Origin: Roseivirga ehrenbergii | GTDB taxonomy: Bacteria > Bacteroidota > Bacteroidia > Cytophagales > Cyclobacteriaceae | Assembly: GCF_001593005.1 (NCBI RefSeq) | Contig: NZ_LQZQ01000049.1 | Location: 310,001-374,000, forward strand | Direction: 5' to 3' | Length of the DNA: 64,000 nucleotides | In this document: in pieces, positions 17,668-27,692 of the stretch | Layout: every line of letters starts with the position of its first letter | Position numbering within the stretch: position 1 is the first letter of the stretch | Translations under genes and position numbers: made by a program | Notes under the pieces: generated by a model | What the model was told of the DNA's origin: nothing | Seen by the model: only the letters and a program-made list of their open reading frames with translations | Databases searched by the model: none

Positions 17668-20511
17668 ATGAAAACCTTCCACCACCTTATAGTAGAGCAA
17701 ATTCAGGAAAGCGACTTGCAACAGTTGAAAGGCCATTGCTTTGTTTTTCCTACCAAACGTGGAGGCGTTTTCTTTAAGCGCGCTTTACTTCAAAAATACG
17801 GTCATCATGACTTTATGCTGCCTACAATTTTCAGTATTGAAGATTTCGTGCAACGTATGACAGGCTTGTCCATTACGGACGAACTCACGCTGCTTTTTCA
17901 CCTTTTTAAAATTTACCAAAAGCGAGATCAGGATTTAGAATTCGATGCTTTCTATGCATGGGGAAAGGTGATTCTGAAAGATTATGACGAGATAGATCGC
18001 TACTTGGCCAACGCCAAACAGATATATTCGGACTTACAGAACATTAAAGAAATTGACCATGTTTTCGGCTATAATGACGAATTCAGAGAGATCATTGCCC
18101 GTTTTAGAACCCTGACGGAAAAGCAAGATAAGACGAAACTGCTCACTGAGTTTTTGAAAATCTGGAAAGAGGTTGGTGCGGTGTATGAAGATTTTCAAGG
18201 TGAATTACTGAAAGAAGAAAAAGCTTATGGTGGGATGCTGTACCGAAATTTAGCTTCGGTACTCAGTCAAGACCACTTTGAGCATCCTTTCGATTATTAT
18301 CATTTTTGCGGTTTCAATGCCCTTTCAAAGTCCGAAGAAGTGATTTTTGATGCCTTGGTAAAAGCCAAGCGTGCCCAACTCTATTGGGATACCGATAACT
18401 ACTTTATGTTAGAGAAGAAAGAAGAGGCAGGTGATTTTATGCGGGAATATAGAATCAAATGGCCTGACAGCATTTGGTTCGATGCTGATTCTTTAAGCGA
18501 GCCGAAAACTGTGCATGTGCATGCTGTGCCTCAAAATATGGCGCAGGCGCATTTGGCCGCAAAGTTGGCTGGAGAACTCATTCATCAAGGCGCGAAACCA
18601 GAAGAAACTGCTATTGTGTTGGCCGATGAAAAGCTGTTGGTGCCCTTCCTTTACGCCATGCCATTGCACGACCATAAGGTCAACGTGACGATGGGCTATC
18701 CAATGAAGTCAACCATCGTTTTCGATTTTGTGCTGTGCTATTTGGAATTGATGCGAAAGGCACAAACCACCGACCAGGGTTTGGTTTTTCATACTTATGA
18801 CCTTCGACCTTTTCTTTCCAACGCCTACACCGCGCTTTTTCACGAAGGTATTTATCAGCAATTGAGCGAATGGTTTGTTCGGGAAAAGAAAACTAAAATT
18901 GGCTTGAACGAATTGCTGGACAAAGTGAAGTCGAGTCAGTTGCAAGCCTTGCTCAAAGCGGGGAAAGAATGGGAGAACATTGCGAATGCCTTAAAGACTT
19001 ACCTTACAGTCGCATTCTATGATTTTAAAGAGAAAGACAGCGGACTGACAGATCGTGAGTTTATCTATTTTTTCCTGAAGTCGCTCAATCAGCTGAACGA
19101 CTACCTAAGGCAGAAAGAGACCTTTTCCTTAAGGTTGATCAAGAAAATTATTCAAGAGCATTTTAGAGCGGTTAAAATACCTTTTGAGGGTGAGCCAGTG
19201 CAAGGTGTTCAGGTGATGGGTTTCCTGGAAACCAGAACCTTGGACTTCAAACATATTATTGTGGTTTCGGCTAACGAAGGAAAACTTCCGACCGCCAGAA
19301 ATTCCAATTCTTACATTCCCTACGGCTTGAGAAAGGTGTTTCAGTTGCCCACTTTCGAAGAGCAAGATGCCATTTATGCTTATCACTTCAAGCGATTGTT
19401 ACAGCGGGCAGAAGAGGTGCATTTTGTTTATGATAATACTACGCAAGGCGATTCGACAGGAGAGAGGAGCCGCTTTATTCTACAGCAGCTAAAGCGCTAC
19501 AAGAAGCTTGAACATTATACGATTCTAGAGAAATCATATGAAGGGCTTGTTCCGAAAGCCATCAATTCGAATGAGATTTCAATTCCAAAAGGGCCAGAAG
19601 TAAATAAACTACTGAGTCGCTTTTTGCAGGGCACAGAGGAGGGTAAGTTCTTGTCGCCCACCTCGCTTACCAATTACATTACCTGTCCGCTAAAGTTCTA
19701 CCTAAAAAACGTAGCCAGTTTTAGAGAATTGGATGATTTGGATGAAGACATTGATGCACGAAATCTTGGAATTGTAGTGCATGAGGTATTGGAGTTTTTA
19801 TACAAACCTTGGCTAAACAGAGAAATTGGCGCGGAGCAAATTCGTTTGCTCAAGGGCTTGGTCGAAAAGCAGCTGATTGACTCTTTAGAACGAAACAAGA
19901 TCATTCAAGAAAATCAACAACTGTCGGGTAGAGATTTGGTTACCAAACAGGTGATGGAGCAGATGATTCAAAAAGTACTGGATTTAGATGCCCAAGAAGC
20001 TCCTTTCAAAGTGATTGGTTTGGAAGCAGAAGAATTTGAAACCCTTGTCGCTATTGATGGAATTGGCAAAGCCAGGGTCAGCGGTACGATAGACCGAATG
20101 GATGAAAAGGCCAAAGAGCTACGCATTACAGATTATAAAACGGGTAAGGTAGAGTTTGTAAGCAAAACGCTGATGTATAAAGATCCTCAGTCTTATATCG
20201 ATAAGTACTTCGATGATCCAAAATACAAATCTGGTTTCCAAGGCTACCTCTATGCGGTGCTCACCAAAGGTCATTTTGACCTCCCTGTAAAAGTCGGCAT
20301 TACGAGTATGCGTAAGTTGAGCGAAGGCACACAGTGGCTCCGAGATGGCCAAGCTATTCCTGCTGATGCCATTGCTATGTTTGAAGAAAAGCTTCAAAAC
20401 CTAGTGCGTGAAATTTACAATCCATCAGTTCCATTCGCCCAAACCGATGACCTAAACCGTTGTGAATATTGTGAATTTCAGCAGTTGTGCAAAAGGGGAA
20501 GGGGAGGGTGA
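17668..20511 (+). CDS. AddB-like PD-(D/E)xK nuclease family protein
   Basis: The 947-residue protein is an AddB-type partner. An inactive helicase-like region covers about 650 N-terminal residues (FVFPTKRGGVFFKRALL in place of a Walker A; HIIVVSANEGKLPTARN later). A C-terminal nuclease domain follows, with GTIDRMDEKAKELRITDYKTGK as the catalytic D...DYK core. Four cysteines suited to an iron-sulfur cluster are present: Cys673 (YITCPLKFYLKN) and Cys932, Cys935 and Cys941 (CEYCEFQQLC). That arrangement is the hallmark of AddB nucleases. With the AddA-like protein it would form a two-nuclease end-processing complex. Hairpin repeats begin immediately after its stop. Confidence 0.88.
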   Translation: MKTFHHLIVEQIQESDLQQLKGHCFVFPTKRGGVFFKRALLQKYGHHDFMLPTIFSIEDFVQRMTGLSITDELTLLFHLFKIYQKRDQDLEFDAFYAWGKVILKDYDEIDRYLANAKQIYSDLQNIKEIDHVFGYNDEFREIIARFRTLTEKQDKTKLLTEFLKIWKEVGAVYEDFQGELLKEEKAYGGMLYRNLASVLSQDHFEHPFDYYHFCGFNALSKSEEVIFDALVKAKRAQLYWDTDNYFMLEKKEEAGDFMREYRIKWPDSIWFDADSLSEPKTVHVHAVPQNMAQAHLAAKLAGELIHQGAKPEETAIVLADEKLLVPFLYAMPLHDHKVNVTMGYPMKSTIVFDFVLCYLELMRKAQTTDQGLVFHTYDLRPFLSNAYTALFHEGIYQQLSEWFVREKKTKIGLNELLDKVKSSQLQALLKAGKEWENIANALKTYLTVAFYDFKEKDSGLTDREFIYFFLKSLNQLNDYLRQKETFSLRLIKKIIQEHFRAVKIPFEGEPVQGVQVMGFLETRTLDFKHIIVVSANEGKLPTARNSNSYIPYGLRKVFQLPTFEEQDAIYAYHFKRLLQRAEEVHFVYDNTTQGDSTGERSRFILQQLKRYKKLEHYTILEKSYEGLVPKAINSNEISIPKGPEVNKLLSRFLQGTEEGKFLSPTSLTNYITCPLKFYLKNVASFRELDDLDEDIDARNLGIVVHEVLEFLYKPWLNREIGAEQIRLLKGLVEKQLIDSLERNKIIQENQQLSGRDLVTKQVMEQMIQKVLDLDAQEAPFKVIGLEAEEFETLVAIDGIGKARVSGTIDRMDEKAKELRITDYKTGKVEFVSKTLMYKDPQSYIDKYFDDPKYKSGFQGYLYAVLTKGHFDLPVKVGITSMRKLSEGTQWLRDGQAIPADAIAMFEEKLQNLVREIYNPSVPFAQTDDLNRCEYCEFQQLCKRGRGG

Positions 20512-20521
20512 CAGTATGGTC

Positions 20522-20671
20522 GCCCCGTTGGGGCTTGATTAATCTTGGGAACAAGTTTTTACAATCAGTGCACCCCGCTGGGGTTCGTGGACGAGGTGGC
20601 TAACAAGTCCCAGTGGGACGACCCGTTTGTAGACTTATAAACATAAATTAACCAGCAAGCTCCGTAGGAGC
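20522..20671. repeat. Cluster of four 13-bp covarying hairpin repeats
   Basis: Four 13-bp units, each a 5-bp perfect stem with a 3-nt loop, lie in the 218 bp after the AddB-like gene: GCCCCGTTGGGGC (20522-20534), ACCCCGCTGGGGT (20572-20584), GTCCCAGTGGGAC (20607-20619) and GCTCCGTAGGAGC (20659-20671). The stem bases differ but stay complementary. The last two are followed by a shared GACCCRTWT-like tail. The same architecture recurs near 43.1, 46.5 and 51.2 kb. It is a REP-like palindromic repeat family by structure; the family name is not known to me. Confidence 0.8.
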
Positions 20672-20729
20672 GACCCATATTATCTCCAGTTCAATTCCCT
20701 TCAAAACCTAAAATCAATTATCTTTCGGC

Positions 20730-22106
20730 ATGCGTATTTTAAAACTCCTTATTCTAGTCTTTGTATTTGGAATTACTTCTAAAACTTCAGCCCAAGAAAT
20801 TTACAATGCAGATTATACTTTTACCATCGAGGGTTTGCCTGCTGGTGAAAATATGCGTTTGGCGTATTATTTAGGCGATAAACAATACATCAAGCAGGAG
20901 TCACTTTCTCAAGAAGGCGGTTTGGTGAACTTTAAAATCGATACGCTTCATGTGGGTTTGTGCATGTTGGTTTTCCCCGATAACAATTACTTTGAGTTCG
21001 TTGCCAAAGAGCCTAGGGTAATAATGAAAACTAATAAGGATGATGTAATTGGCGCGATGGAAGTGATTGCATCTGAGGAAAATGCCAAACTTTATGAGTA
21101 CCTAAAATACAATAACCAAAGGCAAATGGATTTGCAGAAAATAGAGGACAATGCTCAATTAAACGATGAGCAAAAAGCCACTATGCGCAAGGATATGAAC
21201 CAAAAAGGGCAAGTAAGACAAAAGGAGTTTGTAGAAAAATACTCTGGTAGTTTCATGGCCAAACTGATAAGTGCATCTATAGATTATGTGCCTAAAGAAG
21301 CGCCTGAAGGTCTATCGGATGATGAAATCAATGCCTTTAAATTTTACGAATACAGAAAGCATTACTTCGATAATATTGATTTTTCGCAAAGTGATTTGTT
21401 GTATTCGCCTGTCTTTCATCCCAAATTGATGGCCTATACAGACCAACTTACCTTGCAGCAACCAGACTCACTAATTGCAGCTACTGATTATTTGTTGGAA
21501 AAGGCGAGTGCTAACGATGAATATTTTAAATACACATTAATCACGCTTTTAAATAAATACGCAAAGACAAAAGTGATTTGTCAAGATGAAGTCTATTTGC
21601 ATTTGGTAGATAATTACTATTTGGCAGGGAAGGCTGTTTGGATGGATGAAGAGAGCCTGACCAAGTTAAAAACCAGTGCAGATAACTTAAGAAATAACCT
21701 TTGCGGAAAACTAGCGGTCAATTTTGAGTTGCCAGATGTAAACGGTACAAAACAATCACTTTATGCTCAGTCGGCTGAGTATACCATACTTGCCTTTATG
21801 CAAACCGATTGTATTCCGTGCGAAAAAGTATTGGAAGAGCTTTCTAAAATGGATCAAGCCGTATTACCCTCCTTTAAAGTAGTCACCGTTTTTAGGGAAG
21901 GTGATCAAACCGCTTGGAAAGGTGTACTTATGACTAAAACCAAAGATAACTGGGTAAACTTAATGAATGTCGATGGTGCCTTGAATATTGTACGAGATTA
22001 TAATATTCAGTCATACCCAACGCTTTATTTGCTCGATAAGGATAAACGCATTGTATTAAAGCGAATTAGCGCAAGCCAAATTGTCGACTATTTTAATAGC
22101 TTCTAA
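20730..22106 (+). CDS. Periplasmic thioredoxin-fold protein (TlpA/DUF5106-like)
   Basis: The 458-residue protein has a signal peptide (MRILKLLILVFVFGITSKTSAQ). An N-terminal beta domain (YTFTIEGLPAGENMRLAYYL, about 27-110) and a helical middle follow. The C-terminal thioredoxin-like domain spans about 325-458. Its active site is CIPC in FMQTDCIPCEKVLEEL, and a cis-Pro region is in IQSYPTLYLLD. This layout matches the Bacteroidota periplasmic thiol:disulfide proteins related to TlpA/ResA and annotated DUF5106. It would act as a thiol reductase or exchange protein in the periplasm; its partner is unknown. It stands alone between the hairpin-repeat cluster and the permease gene. Confidence 0.82.
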   Translation: MRILKLLILVFVFGITSKTSAQEIYNADYTFTIEGLPAGENMRLAYYLGDKQYIKQESLSQEGGLVNFKIDTLHVGLCMLVFPDNNYFEFVAKEPRVIMKTNKDDVIGAMEVIASEENAKLYEYLKYNNQRQMDLQKIEDNAQLNDEQKATMRKDMNQKGQVRQKEFVEKYSGSFMAKLISASIDYVPKEAPEGLSDDEINAFKFYEYRKHYFDNIDFSQSDLLYSPVFHPKLMAYTDQLTLQQPDSLIAATDYLLEKASANDEYFKYTLITLLNKYAKTKVICQDEVYLHLVDNYYLAGKAVWMDEESLTKLKTSADNLRNNLCGKLAVNFELPDVNGTKQSLYAQSAEYTILAFMQTDCIPCEKVLEELSKMDQAVLPSFKVVTVFREGDQTAWKGVLMTKTKDNWVNLMNVDGALNIVRDYNIQSYPTLYLLDKDKRIVLKRISASQIVDYFNSF

Positions 22107-22195
22107 GAGTGTTCAAGATGAAACTTCATTTAAAACTAATTTGATAGTTGGTTTTCTGATTTAAACCTAATACTTTAGTTTTAAATCTGATTGCT

Positions 22196-24556
22196 ATGAT
22201 GTCTACTCACTTTCGTTTTGCCCTTCGTTCCGTATCTCGATTCAAAATTCCCAGTTTAATCAACTTTTTGGGCTTTGCCGTAGGCCTTACTGGAGCCATT
22301 TTGCTTTCTTCAATTTTGCTTCATGATGTTTCCTATGATGGTTATCATCAGCGAGGGGATGAAATTTACAGATTATCGACAGGTTTGAACATGCGAGATG
22401 GAAATCGACATTTTGCTTCGACTTCTATAATGAGTGGGGATAATCTGTCAGAGGTAATTCCTGAAATCACAGACCGTGTGAGACTGCGCTATCAGACCTT
22501 AACATTGACTTTAGGCGATAAGATTTTCAGCAATGAAAATACCGCTTTTGTGGACAGTGGATATTATACTTCTTTTACTACCGAGTTGGTTGCTGGGCAA
22601 TATCCTAAAGAACAAAGCGACATTTTGATCAATGAGAGCACCCGCGAAAGGTTATTTGGTGGAACAGATCCAATCAATAAAGTAATTTCTTCCCAAGGGA
22701 ATTATGGAACAAAGGGTCTGACAGTTGTGGGGATTTTTAAAGATTATCCTACTAATGTATCATTCCGACCTAACATCTTGGCCAATTTTACGATTATTGA
22801 ACCTTTTAGCAATAGGAATTATGGTTCTATTGTGCCTGGGCTGAATACTTTTCTGGTGACAGACGGAAGTATTGGTACTGAAGAGTTGAATGAAAAACTA
22901 AATGAATTCTATAAGGAAAACATAGGAGACCTGCTTGATATTGTAGTACATGAGGCCGAAGTCTATTCTGGTATGCATTACCATCGAGGGTTGGAGTTTG
23001 ATATAGGCGAAAAGCATGACAAGAATACACTTTGGATTATGGCAATTTTGGCTGTATTTATCATCATTTCAACGCTTATTAATTTCTTTAATATGCAAAC
23101 GGCCTTGGTTATTCAAAGGTCAAAAGAGCTTTCTATCAAGCAAGTATTGGGAATTACTTGGGCTTCGAAAATTAAGCAGCAGGCATTTGAATCGATGATT
23201 GTGCTTTTACCTGCCTTTGCATTGAGTGGGATAATGATTTCGCTGGCTTTAAGTGAGTTAGAGCAATACACAAACCTAACCTTGGCCAATGGTTGGTTCT
23301 CGGCTGATAATCTTTGGTGGTTGATGGCGGGGCTATTTTCGATTTTCTGGATGATTACCGTGGCTGCTTCATTGTTAATGAGTCGTTGGAACAGTTATTC
23401 TGTTGTTTCAAATTATAAAACCAAGGGGCAAAGCAACATTCGTACGTTTCTTATTGGCCTTCAGTTTACTTTGGCTGGTTTCTTTATTTTCAGTGCTATC
23501 GTAATATCGAATCAACTGACCTATATGGAAACATTGGATTTGGGTTATGAGCAAGATGACCTGATGACGATTTCACTAAACCAAGTTTCTGGTTACGATC
23601 AGGCAAGAACAATTAAAACAGCTTTTGAAGGAATTGCAGGAGTGAAGAAAACGAGTCTTTCAACCGCTCCAGTTTTTGGGTGGCAAAGTAAGGCCAACTT
23701 CTCAATTAGAAAGGATACAGCAGTTGAGAATCATTTGCTCAATGTAAATCTCATAGATGCAGATTTTGTAGAAACCAATCAAATACTCGTTTTGGTAGGG
23801 CAGAATGTTGATGAAAAGGGAAGAAAACTATTACTAAACGAAAAGGCTGTTAAGGCACTAGGTTTTTCATCCAATGATGAAGTGTTGGGACAAAAAATGA
23901 TGTATTCCATGCGCGATACCACGATGGAGTATACCATTGGCGGAGTGGTAGCCGACTACCATTTTGCAACCATGCATCAAGTGATAGAGCCTATGGTGCT
24001 TTTGACCAATGAACTTGGTGGTTACTTTAACCTCACTTTAAGAACCGAATCGAATGACGATCGTCTAACTAATGAGCTTGAGGCTAAATGGGATGAGTTT
24101 TTTCCTGGCTATCTACTAACTTATAACTTATTAGAAAACTCCATAGACAATGCTTACCGACAGGATTATCAGAAAGGAGCATTCTATCAATGGGCTACTT
24201 TACTTTTGGTCTTTGTTTCAGCCATGGGCATTTTTGGCTTGACTTATTTTTATGCTGATCAGAAGCGTAAAGAAATAGGCATAAGAAAGGCGATTGGAGC
24301 TGGCATGAAACAAATTTTAGCACAAATAGGAAAGCCAATTGCTTGGGTTTGCCTTGCATCCATTTTGGTTTCCGTACCCTTATCATTTTATCTTTCAGAC
24401 GAATGGCTAGCGGGTTATCAATACAGAATATCACTTGGTGTAGAACACATAGTCATTACTGTAATTTTGATGGCCTCACTTGCCGCATTGGCATTGATTT
24501 ATCCAGGAATAAAGGCTAGTAAAATTAATCCTGTCGAAGCGCTTCGGCAGGAATGA
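22196..24556 (+). CDS. FtsX/MacB-type ABC transporter permease
   Basis: The 786-residue protein has the duplicated layout of Bacteroidota FtsX-like permeases. An N-terminal helix (SLINFLGFAVGLTGAILLSS) leads to a MacB-type periplasmic domain (about 45-260). Three helices with an FtsX core follow (about 278-400). A second helix and periplasmic domain come next (about 415-650), then a final FtsX domain with FYADQKRKEIGIRKAIGAG and the closing IKASKINPVEALRQE. It probably exports a peptide or lipid, or transmits mechanical force, with an ATPase encoded elsewhere. No ATPase gene is adjacent. Two ATG codons in tandem (22196 and 22199) could start it. Confidence 0.9.
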   Translation: MMSTHFRFALRSVSRFKIPSLINFLGFAVGLTGAILLSSILLHDVSYDGYHQRGDEIYRLSTGLNMRDGNRHFASTSIMSGDNLSEVIPEITDRVRLRYQTLTLTLGDKIFSNENTAFVDSGYYTSFTTELVAGQYPKEQSDILINESTRERLFGGTDPINKVISSQGNYGTKGLTVVGIFKDYPTNVSFRPNILANFTIIEPFSNRNYGSIVPGLNTFLVTDGSIGTEELNEKLNEFYKENIGDLLDIVVHEAEVYSGMHYHRGLEFDIGEKHDKNTLWIMAILAVFIIISTLINFFNMQTALVIQRSKELSIKQVLGITWASKIKQQAFESMIVLLPAFALSGIMISLALSELEQYTNLTLANGWFSADNLWWLMAGLFSIFWMITVAASLLMSRWNSYSVVSNYKTKGQSNIRTFLIGLQFTLAGFFIFSAIVISNQLTYMETLDLGYEQDDLMTISLNQVSGYDQARTIKTAFEGIAGVKKTSLSTAPVFGWQSKANFSIRKDTAVENHLLNVNLIDADFVETNQILVLVGQNVDEKGRKLLLNEKAVKALGFSSNDEVLGQKMMYSMRDTTMEYTIGGVVADYHFATMHQVIEPMVLLTNELGGYFNLTLRTESNDDRLTNELEAKWDEFFPGYLLTYNLLENSIDNAYRQDYQKGAFYQWATLLLVFVSAMGIFGLTYFYADQKRKEIGIRKAIGAGMKQILAQIGKPIAWVCLASILVSVPLSFYLSDEWLAGYQYRISLGVEHIVITVILMASLAALALIYPGIKASKINPVEALRQE

Positions 24557-24812
24557 GGTACTGTCACTGAAAAGCCTGAAAATTAATCTACTAACAAAGT
24601 GTTAATGTTGGCATAATTTTCCATTAAATAAGGCCTTATACAAACTTAATATTGAGCCCGTTTCGGGTTTTATTTGTGCTTTCCACCGTACACTGCTCTT
24701 ATATTCTTAACATTAGAAGGGCGGCTCTTGCCTTTTTCTTAACCTTTACGAAACGACTAGTTTTTCTTCATTGATCAGATTTGGCACAGCAAATTTTTAA
24801 CCTAATCTATCT

Positions 24813-27584
24813 ATGAAAAAACTTTTACACACATTACTATTAGCATTTTTGTTTTCCAGTGTTGCCATTGCGCAAAACGGAATCATTAGTGGTAAAGTGA
24901 CTGACGAAATTGGCTTAGGGTTACCTGGAGCCACAGTTTTTATTCCAACTATAAATAAAGGAAGCGTTACAGATGTTAACGGTAACTATACTATAATTGA
25001 AATACCTGCGGGAGATCATAACATAACGGTTTCTTATGTAGGTTATAAAAAAGTAGAACAATCGATTACCGTGGTGGCTGGCCAAACTACTTTGGGTAAT
25101 ATTACTATGGAGCCAGGTTACACTCAAACCGGAGAAGTAATGGTAGTAGGCGATAGATTAAAAGGTCAGGCCAAAGCATTGAATCAGCAGCGTACAAATG
25201 CCAACATCACTAATGTAGTCTCTGCCGATCAAGTAGGTCGATTTCCTGATGCTAATATTGGTGATGCATTAAAGAGAATCCCAGGTATAACTATTCAAAA
25301 TGACCAAGGTGAAGCTAGGAACATTATTATTAGAGGCCTTGCACCACAGTTGAACTCGGTAACACTTAATGGTGAAAGAATTCCCTCTGCCGAAGGTGAT
25401 AACCGAAACGTTCAGTTAGATTTAATTCCTTCAGATATGATTCAAACCATTCAGGTAAACAAAGCAGTGTTACCAAATATGGATGCTGATGCCATTGGAG
25501 GCTCTGTAAATTTAGTTACTCGTTCTGAACCTACCGGACAAAGACTTTCAGGAACTTTAGCTTCAGGCTACAATTTTCTTTCTGATAAAGCCATTTGGAC
25601 AGGCTCGTTGATTGCAGCAGATCGTTTTGCAAATGGGAAATTAGGAGCGGTTTTTTCAGCTTCTTATAATAATCACAACTTTGGATCAGATGATATTGAA
25701 GCGGTTTGGGTAACCGGAGATGATGGTAATGCATATATTGATGAATTCGACATTAGAGAATACAGAGTACAAAGGGTTAGAAGAAGTGCCAACCTTGCTT
25801 TGGATTACCAAATCAATAAGAATAACAAGATTTTCCTTTCAGGAACCTACAATTGGAGAGATGACTGGGAAAACCGTTTTAGAATGCGTGTAAGTGAATT
25901 GGAAGATGCGTTCAATGATGGTGATTTTACTAGCCTTGGTAATAATAAATATAATGTTTCTGCTGCCCGAGTAGAGTTCCAAACCAAAGGTGGAATTGGA
26001 AACGATAGGGTAGATAACCGTAGACTTGAAGACCAAAGAAATAGAAACCTATCCTTGAAAGGAGAGCACCAACTTGACAGACTGAAAATGACTTGGTCTG
26101 CTACCTATGCAAAAGCTTCTGAAGAAAGACCAAACGAAAGATACTTAAGTTACAGGTCTAAAAATCAAAGTGTAAATGTAGATTTAAGCAATCCAGAATT
26201 TCCACTTGCCATATTAGCAAACCCAGCTGATAATGCAGGGATTGGCTTTAATGAGCTTTCAGAACAGAACGGATACACTTTCGATAGAGACATAAATGGT
26301 AAGTTAGACTTTGCCCTTCCAATATCTGAAAATGGAATTTTAAAATTTGGAGGTAGAGCCAGAATCAAGAAAAAGGAAAGAGATAATAATTTCTTTGCTT
26401 ACGAACCAACAGATGAAAATGCTTTTGGTGCAACAATTGGCGATATACCAAACAATGATTATTCTGACTCTGGTTTCTTGCCAGGAAGTCAGTTTACAGC
26501 AGGTGTATTCGCAACGCCAAAATTTTTGGGTGGCCTAAATCTAAATTCTGGTCAATTCGATTCTGAAGATATTTTGGAAGAGTATTTAGCGGGTAATTAC
26601 AGTGCTACTGAGAACATTTATGCGGCTTATGCCATGTCGGATATTCAGTTTACAAATGAGTTTTCTGCCATTTTTGGTTTAAGGCTAGAGTCTACCAGCA
26701 TCGACTATAAGGGGTATGTATATGATATTGATGAGGAAGAAGGACTTGGTGAAGTAGAGGATTCTCAGAGCTACACCAACCTTATGCCTGGCGTTCACTT
26801 CAATTACAATTTTTCTGATTTTTCAATCCTAAGATTTGCCTTTACCAATACCATTGCTAGACCAAACTATTATGATCTTGTTCCTTATGTGCAGTTCAGT
26901 GCCGAAGACGAGGAACTAGAAAAAGGTAACCCAGAATTGAAAGCTACTACTTCAATGAACTTTGACCTGATGTACGAAAACTATTTCGATAATATTGGAA
27001 TTGTTTCAGGTGGGGTGTTTTACAAAAACCTCGATAACTTCATTTATCCTCAAAGGGTAGAGGGTTACAACGATCCCGTATATGGAAATGATTTGCAGTT
27101 TACTACTTCAAAAAATGGAGGTACAGCAGAAATTTATGGTCTTGAAGTTTCTTTCCAAAGACAAATATGGAAAGGTCTAGGGCTGTATTTGAACTATACT
27201 TACACTGGCTCTAATACTACTGGTATTCAAGGTAGGGAAGCCGATGATTTAGAACTTCCGGGTACTGCCAATAACATGTTCAATGCGTCTCTTTCTTACG
27301 AAACTGAGAAAATGGTGTTAAGAGCTTCTCTAAACTATGCCAGCGACTATATTGATGAACTTGGTGGCGAGAGTTTCGATGACAGATACTACGACAAGCA
27401 GACATTTGTAGATGTAAATGGTTCTTATGCCTTCAGTAATAATTGGAGATTCTTCTTTGAAGTAAAGAACTTAACTAATCAGCCATTGCGCTATTACCAA
27501 GGCATTAGCTCTAGAACCATGCAAGCTGAATATTACAATGTTAGGTTTAACGCTGGTGTAAAATTCGATTTGTTTAATAATTAA
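24813..27584 (+). CDS. TonB-dependent receptor (phytase-associated)
   Basis: The 923-residue outer-membrane receptor has a signal peptide (MKKLLHTLLLAFLFSSVAIAQ). A carboxypeptidase-regulatory-like domain spans about 23-110 (ISGKVTDEIGLGLPGATVFI). The plug spans about 130-240 (QVGRFPDANIGDALKRIPGI, IIIRGLAPQLNSVTLNGERI, ADAIGGSVNLVTRS). A long beta-barrel ends with VRFNAGVKFDLFNN. The plug motifs match the TonB-Xanth-Caul receptor subfamily. It would import a ligand across the outer membrane with TonB-ExbBD energy. The next gene encodes a phytase, so the ligand may be inositol phosphate or its phosphate product; that is inference. A strong hairpin separates the two genes. Confidence 0.92.
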   Translation: MKKLLHTLLLAFLFSSVAIAQNGIISGKVTDEIGLGLPGATVFIPTINKGSVTDVNGNYTIIEIPAGDHNITVSYVGYKKVEQSITVVAGQTTLGNITMEPGYTQTGEVMVVGDRLKGQAKALNQQRTNANITNVVSADQVGRFPDANIGDALKRIPGITIQNDQGEARNIIIRGLAPQLNSVTLNGERIPSAEGDNRNVQLDLIPSDMIQTIQVNKAVLPNMDADAIGGSVNLVTRSEPTGQRLSGTLASGYNFLSDKAIWTGSLIAADRFANGKLGAVFSASYNNHNFGSDDIEAVWVTGDDGNAYIDEFDIREYRVQRVRRSANLALDYQINKNNKIFLSGTYNWRDDWENRFRMRVSELEDAFNDGDFTSLGNNKYNVSAARVEFQTKGGIGNDRVDNRRLEDQRNRNLSLKGEHQLDRLKMTWSATYAKASEERPNERYLSYRSKNQSVNVDLSNPEFPLAILANPADNAGIGFNELSEQNGYTFDRDINGKLDFALPISENGILKFGGRARIKKKERDNNFFAYEPTDENAFGATIGDIPNNDYSDSGFLPGSQFTAGVFATPKFLGGLNLNSGQFDSEDILEEYLAGNYSATENIYAAYAMSDIQFTNEFSAIFGLRLESTSIDYKGYVYDIDEEEGLGEVEDSQSYTNLMPGVHFNYNFSDFSILRFAFTNTIARPNYYDLVPYVQFSAEDEELEKGNPELKATTSMNFDLMYENYFDNIGIVSGGVFYKNLDNFIYPQRVEGYNDPVYGNDLQFTTSKNGGTAEIYGLEVSFQRQIWKGLGLYLNYTYTGSNTTGIQGREADDLELPGTANNMFNASLSYETEKMVLRASLNYASDYIDELGGESFDDRYYDKQTFVDVNGSYAFSNNWRFFFEVKNLTNQPLRYYQGISSRTMQAEYYNVRFNAGVKFDLFNN

Positions 27585-27610
27585 GTAAAAGTATTTGAGA
27601 TAAACCTGTG

Positions 27611-27640
27611 ACCCTGATCTCGATGCATCGAGGTCAGGGT
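27611..27640. terminator. Near-perfect 30-bp palindrome between the TonB receptor and phytase genes
   Basis: The outer arms ACCCTGA/TCAGGGT and a central CTCGATGCATCGAG palindrome form a long hairpin with only one T-G mismatch pair. Only a weak T-rich stretch follows. It could be a partial terminator or an RNA-stabilising element that lowers phytase expression relative to the receptor. Confidence 0.65.
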
Positions 27641-27692
27641 TTGCTGATTTTTCGACTAGTACAAAATGACTACTCCTTTTCAAACTTTATTT

